Assembly: GCA_020683205.1 (NCBI GenBank)
Contig: CP085689.1
Coordinates: forward strand, 3,596,001 to 3,660,000
Length of the DNA stretch: 64,000 nucleotides
Reading direction: 5' to 3'
From: Lentisphaerae bacterium WC36
Lineage (GTDB): Bacteria; Verrucomicrobiota; Lentisphaeria; Victivallales; SZUA-371
The first letter of the stretch is position 1. Each line of letters begins with the position of its first letter. The notes beneath the pieces were generated by a model that saw only the letters and a program-made list of their open reading frames with translations, did not search any database and was not told where the DNA came from. The position numbers and the translations under genes were made by a program. Below are positions 8,641-17,677 of this stretch, one piece after another.

Positions 8641-9228
8641 CTACTCGTTTTCAATCTTTTTAGTCATTTTGTGATAAAATTTTGAGTAATGTTCAGCAAA
8701 TTGTGACAAAAAGTAGTAGAAACAAACATTACTAATAGCTCCTAGGAAAAAAATAAATGTTGATAAAATTCCTGATATGCCTTCAGTAAATAATGCTCCT
8801 AGTAATAACACGCCTATAACGGCAGTAATTAAAACCCAAATAATAGCAAAAACACTACAAAATGGCACTATTGGTAAAATATTCCCATTATTATGTTGCG
8901 CTGTAGTATCTCCCTTTGAATCAATTATAATTTGTTGTGGTTTAACTTCTTTTATCTTAACCTCATAATGACAAACGGGACAATTCATAGTTTTATGAAC
9001 TAGTGATTTAGGCACCATGAATTGGTACGTGCATGCAAAACAACGAGCCCAAATTCGTTCGTTACTATTATCTTCTTCATCACAAATGTCGCTAACAATA
9101 AATGGGGTGAAGCAATTCTTACATTCTGCTAGTGAACCAATAAACCTATGTTCGATATTCTGTGTTTCACCACAGCAGGATCACTTTGTAGTTAATATAT
9201 GGTCGTTATTTTCTAAATTATTGTTCAC
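8641..9228 (-). pseudogene. Zinc-ribbon membrane protein gene with in-frame TGA at codon 16
   Basis: A GTG start at 9228 has an excellent RBS (GAGGAG, 9235-9240). The frame runs to 8641 with one interruption: TGA at 9183-9181. The conceptual product has two Cys4 zinc-ribbon modules ('[TGA]SCC' with 'CKNC', then 'CFAC' with 'CPVC'), a linker, and two to three membrane helices (about residues 120-180). The TGA falls exactly where the first cysteine of the first CxxC pair belongs, so a TGC/TGT-to-TGA change is the simplest reading. Alternatively translation restarts at ATG 9018, giving a 125-residue protein with only one half ribbon, or TGA is read through. Confidence 0.7.
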
Positions 9229-9308
9229 TAGTTTCTCCTCTTAAATATATTATACCGTTAATTTAGCATAAAAATTTAAGAAAACAACTTGAAGTGTTTT
9301 AGAACTTT

Positions 9309-10190
9309 TTATTCTGCGATAGTGTCGCCCATAAAGAGAAAGGTTTCAATGCCATTTTCGCTATTTTTTAAAAGGTCGGCAGATAGTTGCAATTTATCAT
9401 TTTTAAGTAGTACCACAACTGAAGAACCTCCGAATGCAAAATACCCCATTTCAGCACCTTTTTTAACGGTTGAGTTTGGTTCGTAAGTTTCGATGATTGA
9501 ACCAACCATTGTTGCTCCAATTGGGCAAATTAACATTTCGCCAAACTCTTTAGTATTTAATTTTACATATTCGCGTTTATTTTCGCAGAAAACTTTGGTA
9601 AAACCCGTCGCTAATGCAATTGGCGAAACTGAATAATAGTCGCCATTAACTTTTTTGACTTTTGAAGCCATTCCCATTGCAGGAAAATGGAAACGATGGT
9701 AATCATTTGGCGCTAAACGCACAATTACCATTTTGGCATTTTGATATTCAGTCGCTAAATTTTCATCATTAAGAAATTTTTCAAGCGTGAACTCTTCACC
9801 TTTAATATAAAATTTACTAACATCTGATGCACGGTTGAATGCTAAAATTTTGCCATCAGCAGGTGAAACCACACCGCTCTTAATTTCACGTGATCCAGCT
9901 TTAAGCTTGCGATAAAAGAAATCATTAAATGAGGTAAATTCTTCAAGTGATTTTACAGCTTCACTTAAGTTAATATTATATTCTGCAACAAAAGGTGCTA
10001 TCTTCTTTTTTGAGCTTGGTTTGTCCATTAATCGCCCGTAAATTTCGGAAACAATTTTGCGTTTAATTAATAGATTAAGCGATAATTTACCAAAAAAATT
10101 TTGATACAAAAATTTTAAAGCCCCTTCACCAGGTGGATTTTCTGTAACTTTGTTTTGCGAATGTCGTTCAATAAATTCAATTTTTTGCAT
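9309..10190 (-). CDS. psd: Phosphatidylserine decarboxylase
   Basis: A 293-residue enzyme converting phosphatidylserine to phosphatidylethanolamine at the membrane. Visible family motifs: 'SFNDFFYRKL' (about 85), 'VVSPADGKI' (about 107), 'LAPNDYHRFHFP' (about 157), and near the C-terminus 'YFAFGGSSVV', where autocleavage between Gly255 and Ser256 forms the pyruvoyl cofactor. The N-terminal 'FIERHSQNKVTENPPGEGALKFLY' is the usual leader of the ~290-residue class (psd type found in clostridia and others). It is transcribed alone on the minus strand; gpsA further along also serves phospholipid synthesis. Confidence 0.93.
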   Translation of the reverse strand: MQKIEFIERHSQNKVTENPPGEGALKFLYQNFFGKLSLNLLIKRKIVSEIYGRLMDKPSSKKKIAPFVAEYNINLSEAVKSLEEFTSFNDFFYRKLKAGSREIKSGVVSPADGKILAFNRASDVSKFYIKGEEFTLEKFLNDENLATEYQNAKMVIVRLAPNDYHRFHFPAMGMASKVKKVNGDYYSVSPIALATGFTKVFCENKREYVKLNTKEFGEMLICPIGATMVGSIIETYEPNSTVKKGAEMGYFAFGGSSVVVLLKNDKLQLSADLLKNSENGIETFLFMGDTIAE

Positions 10191-10654
10191 CAGTAAACTT
10201 TGTCCCTTTTATTATTTTGTGGAAATAAAATTTAACCTTCTACAAGTAATTTTTCAAGAACTGTGTTCAACTTTGCAGAATAATAATTTACTTCTTATGA
10301 TTAGTTAATTGTTCGTGTGAAAGGGGAGTATTAATTGTTTTTACTATTGCTTGAGGACAATTTAGGGTGTGAATATTTTAATTTTGCAATTTTTTAAAGA
10401 ACAACTCACTAATCCTAAAGCTATTGATGTTATGTCATTTGTGATAATTAATGTAATAAAATTGGTATGTAACATGCAACCTCTCGTTGTAGTGAAAATA
10501 ACAAATCAAATAATAACATCATAGCAGTTGCTAGAATACGGATCATGCTTACTAAATTGAGTGTGATTTCTTGGCTGCCATTACTAATTTTTCTATAATG
10601 TTTCTCCATATTTTAAATTAGTTGTTTTGATAAAAATTTAATATAACCTTCCAC
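10191..10654. other. Intergenic region with one weak small frame
   Basis: 464 bases between two minus-strand genes. The only frame of note is a 53-codon minus-strand frame, 10609 to 10448, starting 'MEKHYRKISNGSQEIT' with a hydrophobic middle; it lacks a clear RBS and no homologue is recognised. I see no repeat, RNA gene or strong terminator here. Confidence 0.4.
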
Positions 10655-12163
10655 TTAAATAATGCAAAAGTCATATATGTCAGAAGATGTTAAGGTTGTT
10701 TTTTCTGGATCAATCAAATTTTTAACTTTAGCGTATATTGGTAGATTTAAAGAAATTAAGACTTCTGAAAATACAGCCATGGAACTATTTGCATCTAGAT
10801 TAGTTACCATTGAACTGAGGATTGTTTTTAAATAGCTTGTTGCGTCACTTATTTGTAAATAATTACGAGGTAAAACACTTATTGCTTCAATCATTTCAAC
10901 TAGGGAGCGTCTACTAATATGAGGTATTGGAGTTTGAATATTTAAACATTCTTTAGTAAAATTTAATAATATCACTTTTGGAATAAACTGTTTTTTTTCT
11001 GAGCGATATTTATTAATTGTTTTTGCAGTTTTTTCTAGTTTAACAAGACGACTATAACCAGGGTTTGCCCAAGAATACATTCCATGTTTATCTCCTAAAA
11101 AATCGACAAATTCAAATTGACTTTCGATATGTTCACGATCAAAAAAATCAATAAAATCTTGATAACCTTCTCGATAATAATCTTCTCGACTAACTATTAG
11201 ATGTCGTTCAAAAAAAGCTGTTACAACACCATAAGTTAAAAGACCAGTTAGATCATAGTGGCTATGGCGCATTCCAGATTGTAGCATTGCTGGGTCAGTT
11301 ACTCTTAAATTTTTTGTTGGCCATGAATACACTCCAAATATTTTCTGCCCTCGATAAAGTTGCGTGTTGGTGTAGTTGAATCTGTCATAACTTTTTTGTT
11401 GATAATATGTTAATAGATTTTTTTCATTCCCAGAACAAAAAAATGATTTGTTTAATCGCTGAGTAATTTCATTTTCTAAGTATTGATGCTCACTTTCTAC
11501 CTCCGTGATTAATTTGGGCATATATGCTTTAGTTAACAAGAAGTCAATACGGTCAAATAATTCACGTAAATAACCACAAAAAGCTGGCGCTAGTACAATA
11601 CATTGATTTTCAGCAAGATAATGCCCCGTATTTAACTCAGTTATTGAAAAATAACATCTGATATCGCTTGTTTGTTTAAATACTTTTATTATTTCAAAAA
11701 TATCACTTGGGAAAGGGCGGGCTTCATTAGGTAATAAATAATCGATATCAGTATAAATACCACCACATTTATTAATTATCATTAATCGAGCTAAATTGCT
11801 CGCAGATGTAAAACGTTTGTTAACAGTAAAAAGCTGGAAGGAATCTTGTAATGATTTGTGGTGTTCACGTAATAAGTCTTCGAAGCGGCATACATAAAAA
11901 TGCTGAAAATTTAATTTAGCTTTATTAAAGCGCATTGCTCCAACATCAAAAACACTTTGCCATGAGTCTGCATTATAATTAGAGCCAAGTTTGTTTTGTG
12001 CCATATATCCTTCAAATGCTGATAAAGAATCTTCAGTTAGCCACACTATTAATTCGAACTTGCTATGCGATTTGCGTAAATATGACGTCCATTTTTTTAT
12101 AAATGATCGTAGCGCATAAGGGAATGAATTTCCAGTCCAAAAACAGTGAATAAACGAATGCAT
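10655..12163 (-). CDS. Glycosyltransferase with TcdA/TcdB-like (DxD, GT-A) catalytic signature
   Basis: A 502-residue protein with no signal peptide or membrane segment. The N-terminal 'HSFIHCFWTGNSFP' matches the 'IHxxWxG' opening of toxin-type and Och1-like sugar transferases; near residue 125 'SASNLARLMIINKCGGIYTDIDYLLP' is the 'SDxxRxxxLxxxGGxYxDxD' sugar-nucleotide/metal site, with the DxD pair D-I-D. In place of the usual Asp after Ser there is Asn. A C-terminal region of about 250 residues is unrecognised. RBS AAGGA precedes the start. Families with this core include large clostridial toxins and host-directed effector transferases as well as surface-glycan enzymes, so its target is open. 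Confidence 0.7.
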   Translation of the reverse strand: MHSFIHCFWTGNSFPYALRSFIKKWTSYLRKSHSKFELIVWLTEDSLSAFEGYMAQNKLGSNYNADSWQSVFDVGAMRFNKAKLNFQHFYVCRFEDLLREHHKSLQDSFQLFTVNKRFTSASNLARLMIINKCGGIYTDIDYLLPNEARPFPSDIFEIIKVFKQTSDIRCYFSITELNTGHYLAENQCIVLAPAFCGYLRELFDRIDFLLTKAYMPKLITEVESEHQYLENEITQRLNKSFFCSGNEKNLLTYYQQKSYDRFNYTNTQLYRGQKIFGVYSWPTKNLRVTDPAMLQSGMRHSHYDLTGLLTYGVVTAFFERHLIVSREDYYREGYQDFIDFFDREHIESQFEFVDFLGDKHGMYSWANPGYSRLVKLEKTAKTINKYRSEKKQFIPKVILLNFTKECLNIQTPIPHISRRSLVEMIEAISVLPRNYLQISDATSYLKTILSSMVTNLDANSSMAVFSEVLISLNLPIYAKVKNLIDPEKTTLTSSDIYDFCII

Positions 12164-12270
12164 ATAGTGTCCTTAAATTAATTTAACAGTTTAATTTTAA
12201 TAAAGATTATAATGTTATGGCGTTTTTTTCGCAACTAAAGCCCTCTTTTAAAAGTATTTTTTTAATAATT

Positions 12271-12300
12271 TTGGCAATTATTATGTCAGTACAGTATAGT
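12271..12300 (+). promoter_or_regulatory. Candidate sigma70-type promoter for the sulfatase gene
   Basis: TTGGCA (12271-12276), an 18-base spacer, and TATAGT (12295-12300) lie about 54 bases upstream of the original sulfatase start codon. The -10 box sits inside GTACAGTATAGTAC, which could additionally bind a regulator. Called from consensus match only. Confidence 0.45.
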
Positions 12301-12376
12301 ACACTATATATTGATAATATTTGGTTTAAACTACCGTCAAAGGACTTAATAATATGAAAAACAATTTATTTTAATC

Positions 12377-13828
12377 ATGACAGATTCGCAGCGTTTTGAT
12401 ATGCTAGGGTGTTATGGCAATGAAAAAATGTCAACTCCTAATCTTGATGCAATGGCGGAAAATGGTGTGCGTTTTGATCGTGCATACTGCTGTCAGGGGG
12501 TTTGTGAACCTGCACGCTCGGCTCTTTTTACTGGAACATTCCCACATACAAATGGTGGATGGACAAATTCCATTGGAATTGCTGATAATATTAAGAGTAT
12601 TGGTGAACGCTTAACTGATAACGGTATTCATTGTGGATATATTGGAAAATGGCATCTTGATGGCGGTGATTATTTTGGATTAGGGATAGCTCCAAAAGGC
12701 TGGGATAAAGATATCTGGTATGATATGCGTAATTATTTAAAAGAATTAACTCCTGAACAACGCTTGAAATCTCGTAAATCGGCCACAAATAATGAAGGAG
12801 TTAGTGAGGATTTTACTTTTGGGCATCGTTGTGCAAGCCGTGCGCTAGAATTTATAGAAAAAAATAAAAATAATGATTTTTTCTTGGTGGTTTCTTTTGA
12901 CGAGCCACATGATCCATTTTTATGCCCAGATCCATATGCTTCAATGTATAAAGGATTTAAGTGGCAAAATCCAAATCAAGTTGTAACTGAAGATCAACCT
13001 TATCATCAACAACTTTGGCATGAAGCCAATTATAACATTAGCGAAACTGATCTTGAATTTTTTATGGGCTGCAATAGTTATATTGATTATGAAATTGGTC
13101 GCGTGTTAAATTGTATCAATGAAAAATTGCCTGATGCAATGACTCTGTATACTTCTGATCATGGAGATGCTCTTGGTGAGCACGGGTTGGGGCTAAAAGG
13201 TCCAGCTGCTTACGATGGCATCACGCGAATTCCTATTATTGTTCAATATAAAGATATTCCCAAGGGCTCTGTTAATACTGGAGTCGCCAGTCATATTGAT
13301 ATTGTGCCAACAATTTTGGAATTTTTTGATGCGCCAAACTCTAAGGTTTTAGAGGGAAAAAGTATGATGAAATCATTATTTGATCCAAATTACCACAATA
13401 ATGAGCAAATTTTTATCGAATTTGGGCGCTATGAAGTTGACCATGATGGGTTTGGTGGCTTTCAACCAATGCGTTGTGTTTTTGATGGTCGTTATAAATT
13501 AGTGGTCAATTTATTAAGTGATGATGAGCTTTATGACCTTGAAAATGATAAATTAGAACTTGTAAACTTAATTAATTCTGATGATGTTGAATTATGCAAA
13601 AAACGTGATAATTTACATGATATTTTATTAAATTGGATGAATGAAACCCGTGACCCATTCCGTGGATATTATTGGGAAAATCGTCCATGGCGTAAAGATG
13701 CGAGAAAACCAAGTTGGGGATACACAAAAATGACTCGCCAACGTGAAGAAAATGAACACTATGAACCACGTCAATTAGATTATTCAACAGGTCTTGAAAT
13801 GGTTGAAGCCGTGCGTAAAAAACGTTAA
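12377..13828 (+). CDS. yidJ: YidJ-like sulfatase, N-terminal codons disrupted by a one-base shift
   Basis: A 483-residue formylglycine sulfatase, homologous along its length to E. coli YidJ by recall: 'GYIGKWHLDGGDYFGLG', 'VSFDEPHDPF', 'YTSDHGDALGEHGL', 'FIEFGRYEVDHDGFGGF', 'DPFRGYYWENRPWRKDAR'. The catalytic CxPxR is C43-E-P-A-R, the Cys that is oxidised to formylglycine; D-Q of 'TDSQR' and 'SDHGD' bind the metal. The open frame starts at ATG 12377, but the usual beta-strand before it is encoded from ATG 12354 in another frame: one extra A in the run at 12357-12361 would give 'MKKQFILIMTDSQR'. As written the protein lacks strand 1. No signal peptide, so cytoplasmic. Confidence 0.85.
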   Translation: MTDSQRFDMLGCYGNEKMSTPNLDAMAENGVRFDRAYCCQGVCEPARSALFTGTFPHTNGGWTNSIGIADNIKSIGERLTDNGIHCGYIGKWHLDGGDYFGLGIAPKGWDKDIWYDMRNYLKELTPEQRLKSRKSATNNEGVSEDFTFGHRCASRALEFIEKNKNNDFFLVVSFDEPHDPFLCPDPYASMYKGFKWQNPNQVVTEDQPYHQQLWHEANYNISETDLEFFMGCNSYIDYEIGRVLNCINEKLPDAMTLYTSDHGDALGEHGLGLKGPAAYDGITRIPIIVQYKDIPKGSVNTGVASHIDIVPTILEFFDAPNSKVLEGKSMMKSLFDPNYHNNEQIFIEFGRYEVDHDGFGGFQPMRCVFDGRYKLVVNLLSDDELYDLENDKLELVNLINSDDVELCKKRDNLHDILLNWMNETRDPFRGYYWENRPWRKDARKPSWGYTKMTRQREENEHYEPRQLDYSTGLEMVEAVRKKR

Positions 13829-13853
13829 TTTTAGCAAAAAGGGAAAATATAGT

Positions 13854-14423
13854 ATGACTGAAAAAATACGCTGTGCATGGTGTGATTTAAGTTCGCAAGA
13901 ATATGTAAATTATCATGATAACGAATGGGGTGTGCCAGTGCGTAATGATGATCGCTTGATTTTTGAATTACTAATTCTCGAGGGAGCTCAAGCTGGATTA
14001 TCGTGGTTAACAATTCTCAAACGTCGTCAAAATTACAAGCGCGCTTTTGACAATTTCGAAATAAAAAAGGTAGCCAATTACAACGAAGAAAAAATTGCTA
14101 GCTTAATTAGTGACGTAGGAATTATTCGTAATAAATTAAAAATTAAGTCCGCAGTTAGAAATGCTAAAATTGCATTAAAAATTATTGATGAATTTGGGAG
14201 TTTAGGTAATTATTTTTGGAGTTGGGTAAATGACAAGCAAATTAAGAACAATTTTAAAGATATTTCAGAAATACCAACTCAAACAGCCTTGTCTGAAAAA
14301 ATATCTAAAGATTTAAAAAAGCGTGGTATGAGCTTTGTTGGTCCAACAATTATTTATTCATTTATACAGGCAATCGGTATAGTCAATGATCACACAACCA
14401 ATTGTTTTAGATGTAAAAACTAA
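13854..14423 (+). CDS. tag: DNA-3-methyladenine glycosylase I
   Basis: A 189-residue base-excision enzyme that removes 3-methyladenine from alkylated DNA. The start at 13854 gives the family N-terminus 'RCAWC...YHDNEWGVP'. The zinc site is complete: Cys7, His21, His180 and Cys184 ('DHTTNCFRC'). The core 'EGAQAGLSWLTILKRRQNYKRAF' and 'GMSFVGPTIIYSFIQAIGIVNDH' are diagnostic. It begins 26 bases after the sulfatase stop and may be co-transcribed. Its stop overlaps the end of the convergent ankyrin gene by four bases. Confidence 0.93.
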   Translation: MTEKIRCAWCDLSSQEYVNYHDNEWGVPVRNDDRLIFELLILEGAQAGLSWLTILKRRQNYKRAFDNFEIKKVANYNEEKIASLISDVGIIRNKLKIKSAVRNAKIALKIIDEFGSLGNYFWSWVNDKQIKNNFKDISEIPTQTALSEKISKDLKKRGMSFVGPTIIYSFIQAIGIVNDHTTNCFRCKN

Positions 14424-15832
14424 GGGGTCTTCAATAACTCTATGATTTTTTCGTAATTTTTTAGTGGAGTTTTAGCGTTTAATTTCTTAGTCCAATCAAC
14501 GATTGAAATTGATTTTTTTGTTTCAGGGTCAATAAATTCACGCTTCGCACCATACTTTAGTAGTAACTTAACAACCTCCAAACGTTCATTTTTCAACGCC
14601 CACGCTAATGGGGTTAAACCTTTGTTAGTATATTCTAGATTTAGCTTTTGATTTAAAAAATACTCAAATATTTCATCCGTTGTGTCAAATGCAATAATAT
14701 ATGCCAAAAATGACTTTTTAGGCATGTCAAGTTTTTTGAAATTGGCTCCATTTTTGATTAAAATCTTGATAGCTTCTAAATTTTTTTGAGTTACAGCGTA
14801 GCCAATTGGAGTAATAAATTTTGTTTTATCAGGATTCACATCTGCCCCATGTTTTAATAATATTTTTAATAATTCAAGATTATTCTTTTTTTGAGCAATG
14901 GCAATGTTTAGTACAGAAAAACTTCTCCGACTGTTCTTGAATTTCAAATAATCTGAATTTGCTTCATTTGGGAAATATTTTAGTAATAACTCTAACGTTT
15001 GAGGATTAAAACTAGCAAGAGCGTAGTCAATCAAACCTTCACGAAGTTCTGTATTTTTTTTATTTTTAAGCTTAGTTTCTAATAATTTTAGCTGTTCCTT
15101 TGCCGGATTTTGCATTAATAACAAAGCATATAATCCAGGTTTGATATTGTATTTTTTAAGTATTTTCAGAACTTCTATTTGCTGTTTTTTGATAGCTAAT
15201 TCATAAATTTTATCGAGTTCAAAACCTTTGTCATAATGGTTATTTTTTAGGAAAATTTCTAAAAGTTTGTAATTTCCTTTGAAATAAATTGGACCAATAA
15301 AACTTGTAGCTTCTGTCTTGTCTACTTTCTTGCGGTAATTTTTTGGTAATCCATTTTTAATTAAATATTCAGAAATTTCAAGAGTTGTACTTCCAGTTAA
15401 AATAGTACCATAAATTAATTCTTCCTCTTTTGAAAAACCACCAATTTTAGCTTTGTTTTCAATTAAAAATCTAACTATTTTCAAGTCAAAAGATGTCATC
15501 GCCATAAATAATGGGGTGATATTATTTTCACCAACTTGGTTGATCGTTCCATATTCTTTTAGAACAGCTTTAAGTGCCTCAATATCACCTTTTCCTGCAG
15601 CTAAATGAGCAAAATGATATCTATTGTTATATCGTAGACTAATTAAATCCATGGACTGTTTTGTCCATGGTTTTAGTATATTTAAGTCAACATCTTTAAA
15701 TTGCTCGATAATTTTTTTTCTATCATCTGCAAGTTCATTATTACTATTATTAGCCCTTAATGTATTGCAAAAAAACAGAATCAAAATAAAATTAATAGAT
15801 AAATAAGTTATTTTTTTCATTATATATTTCAC
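14420..15832 (-). CDS. Exported ankyrin-repeat protein
   Basis: A 470-residue protein with a signal peptide ('KKITYLSINFILILFFCNTLRA', cut probably after Ala; ATG at 15832 or 15820) and about nine ankyrin repeats, e.g. 'NITPLFMAMTSFDLKIVRFLIENKAKI', 'LELLKILLKHGADVN', 'LEAIKILIKNGANF', 'GLTPLAWALKNERLEVVKLLLKYGA'. Ankyrin arrays bind other proteins; the signal peptide puts this one in the periplasm or outside. The gene just upstream on the same strand is a frameshifted helical protein, so the pair could once have been an effector/toxin and its partner, but nothing in the sequence proves this. Confidence 0.8.
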   Translation of the reverse strand: MKYIMKKITYLSINFILILFFCNTLRANNSNNELADDRKKIIEQFKDVDLNILKPWTKQSMDLISLRYNNRYHFAHLAAGKGDIEALKAVLKEYGTINQVGENNITPLFMAMTSFDLKIVRFLIENKAKIGGFSKEEELIYGTILTGSTTLEISEYLIKNGLPKNYRKKVDKTEATSFIGPIYFKGNYKLLEIFLKNNHYDKGFELDKIYELAIKKQQIEVLKILKKYNIKPGLYALLLMQNPAKEQLKLLETKLKNKKNTELREGLIDYALASFNPQTLELLLKYFPNEANSDYLKFKNSRRSFSVLNIAIAQKKNNLELLKILLKHGADVNPDKTKFITPIGYAVTQKNLEAIKILIKNGANFKKLDMPKKSFLAYIIAFDTTDEIFEYFLNQKLNLEYTNKGLTPLAWALKNERLEVVKLLLKYGAKREFIDPETKKSISIVDWTKKLNAKTPLKNYEKIIELLKTP

Positions 15833-15843
15833 ATTTTTTTAAA

Positions 15844-16907
15844 TTAATAAAATTCCATATTATTAGCAGATTGCCCATAATAACGCGTTGAACTGCCCGC
15901 ATTCCATGTTTTTTCACTAAAAACATTATTCCAACTTTCTAATTTTTTTATTTCTTTTTTTATTTCATGTGCTCTTTCTGCTGTAATGTCAACAGCAACA
16001 TCCATTGCATTAATTGCTTTACTATAAGTATCCAAGAAATCACCGACCACCTTAACTTTTCCAAAAAGTGCTGATAAAGCCTTAAAACCTAGGTTAAAAT
16101 GTTGCTTTGTTTTTTGAAAATATTTTATATTTTCATCATATTCATTTTTGATATTTTTTGCATACCTTCAATGAAGTCATTTGTATGCTGGATTGCGTTG
16201 TATATTTTTAATCCTTTATCACAACATTTTTGCATTTTTTCAAATGAGCTTATAATTCTTTCAATACCTTTAATTCCTTGAGTAATTTTGCTTTTTTTAT
16301 CGATATATTTAACAATTTCAGATTCAGCCAAATAATATCGCAGTAAACCTAAAGATTGATATCTTTTTTTGAGTTCAGTTTCTTTTATTTGTTTTGCTTT
16401 AGCCCAGTTGTCTATTGAATCAATTTCTTTAAATTTATCTAGAAACCATTTTAATGATTCAAGAGCTATTTTAAATTTTTTATTATCAACTAATTTTTTG
16501 TTTTGTTGAATTCTTTCAGCAAATGCTTTAATAATGGGTTCAATTTCTTTATTAAAGCTTTTGTGTATTTGTTTTAGAATATTACTGTTAACTTTTCCCA
16601 TAAATATATTATTGTTTTTTAAGATTTCAAAGTATTTTGAAATTACTTTTTCGTCATTTTCATAAGGTGTATCTAAAAAAAGGTCAGGAATATAATATTC
16701 TTTAAAAAATTTTAATGCATGTTTTTCGTAAATTTTTTTCATTTTTACAAATTTTTTATTATCCGATCCATTAATATTCATTTTTACAAATTCTTTATAA
16801 ATATCCTGTCTTGTCGGTGCTAGTAAATAATTTCCTAAAGATTCATCTTCAAAAATTGATCCTTTAATAACTAATTTTAATAAATCTAAATCCGATCTAT
16901 TCGACAT
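15844..16907 (-). pseudogene. Helical protein gene split by a -1 frameshift
   Basis: Two consecutive frames fit one gene. The first (16907 to 16125, 260 residues, 'MSNRSDLDLLKLVIKGSIF...') is Lys/Glu-rich and helical and stops shortly after 'GMQKISKMNMMKI'. The -1 frame is open from about 16160 through that stop and continues 'NEYDENIKYFQKTKQHF...VVGDFLDTYSKAINAMDVAVDITAERAHEI...' to 15844, ending 'YYGQSANNMEFY'. One lost A in either short A-run at about 16144-16160 explains the break. Neither run is a classical slippery heptamer. No family recognised. An ankyrin gene follows 11 bases downstream. Confidence 0.6.
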
Positions 16908-17302
16908 AATAACTTTTTTTTATACTTTAGTATAATTTGTGTTAAAAATTTTGCTCTTTTGAGCTTTTTGATTTATTATTAATATAGAATATAAAACTTA
17001 TTGTACAAATGTATATTGATATGTTTTATTTTAAAACACTATATAGTCTAATTAGAAAAATATGAATAATATATTTTTTCTGTTAAGATGAGCTTAAAGA
17101 TTACAAAAAAATAAACAGAAAAAAACTTAATTTGCTGATATATATCAAATTTAAGAGAGATGCTTAATCAGCTTGATTGGATAGTAAATTTTAATCAAAT
17201 GCGAAGTATGTTCAAAGACAAATGATTTTAACTCACATTAAGCAAGTTTCTACAATTGAAAATAATGAATTTGACTTTAAAAATTCGACCAGTAATCAAG
17301 AA
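16908..17302. other. AT-rich intergenic region upstream of the split gene
   Basis: 395 bases with no frame, RNA gene or hairpin I can support. It must contain the promoter of the minus-strand gene ending at 15844 and the transcript end of tRNA-His. Confidence 0.4.
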
Positions 17303-17380
17303 TGGGGTGGATAACCGGATTTGAACCGGCGACCTCCTGGGCCACAACCAAGCGCTCTAACCAACTGAGCTATATCCACC
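17303..17380 (-). tRNA. tRNA-His (anticodon GTG), CCA encoded
   Basis: The minus strand folds as a full cloverleaf: seven-pair acceptor GTGGATA/TATCCAC plus the extra 5' G (position -1) opposite C73, the hallmark of tRNA-His; D-arm GCTC/GAGC; anticodon stem CTTGG/CCAGG with loop TTGTGGC (anticodon GTG); T-arm GCCGG-TTCAAAT-CCGGT; encoded CCA. The last bases, GGTTATCCACCCCAT including one base past CCA, recur exactly at 56795-56809 beside the integrase gene. Confidence 0.97.
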
Positions 17381-17573
17381 ATCTGAAAGATATAATTAAC
17401 TGAAACTTACAACTTGTGGCTCTGACGTTGTGTTTATCAGTTTGAGCCTTTACAATACTGTCTTTTCATAAAAAAGCAAGTCGATTAAATGAAAAAAAAG
17501 AGAAAATTTAAAAATTTTTATTATTATTTTTTTATAATAAAAAAGTTATTATTTATAACATCTTCTCTACAAA

Positions 17574-17598
17574 TAAAAAAGCCAAGCTCGCGCTTGGC
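17574..17598 (-). terminator. Intrinsic terminator of the pseudopilin gene
   Basis: On the minus strand GCCAAGC-GCGA-GCTTGGC (17598-17581) followed by a run of six T residues; it lies about 80 bases after the pseudopilin stop. Confidence 0.85.
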
Positions 17599-17677
17599 AA
17601 AAACAAAAAAACATTTTGTTGATTTTTTTAAGAAGCTTATATAAACTTTAACAAAGTATTATAAAGGTGTTTTAATT

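Noticed and set aside
15844-16907. Programmed -1 frameshift in the split helical gene
   Set aside because: The A-runs are not in slippery register and no following stem-loop was seen; a lost base is simpler.
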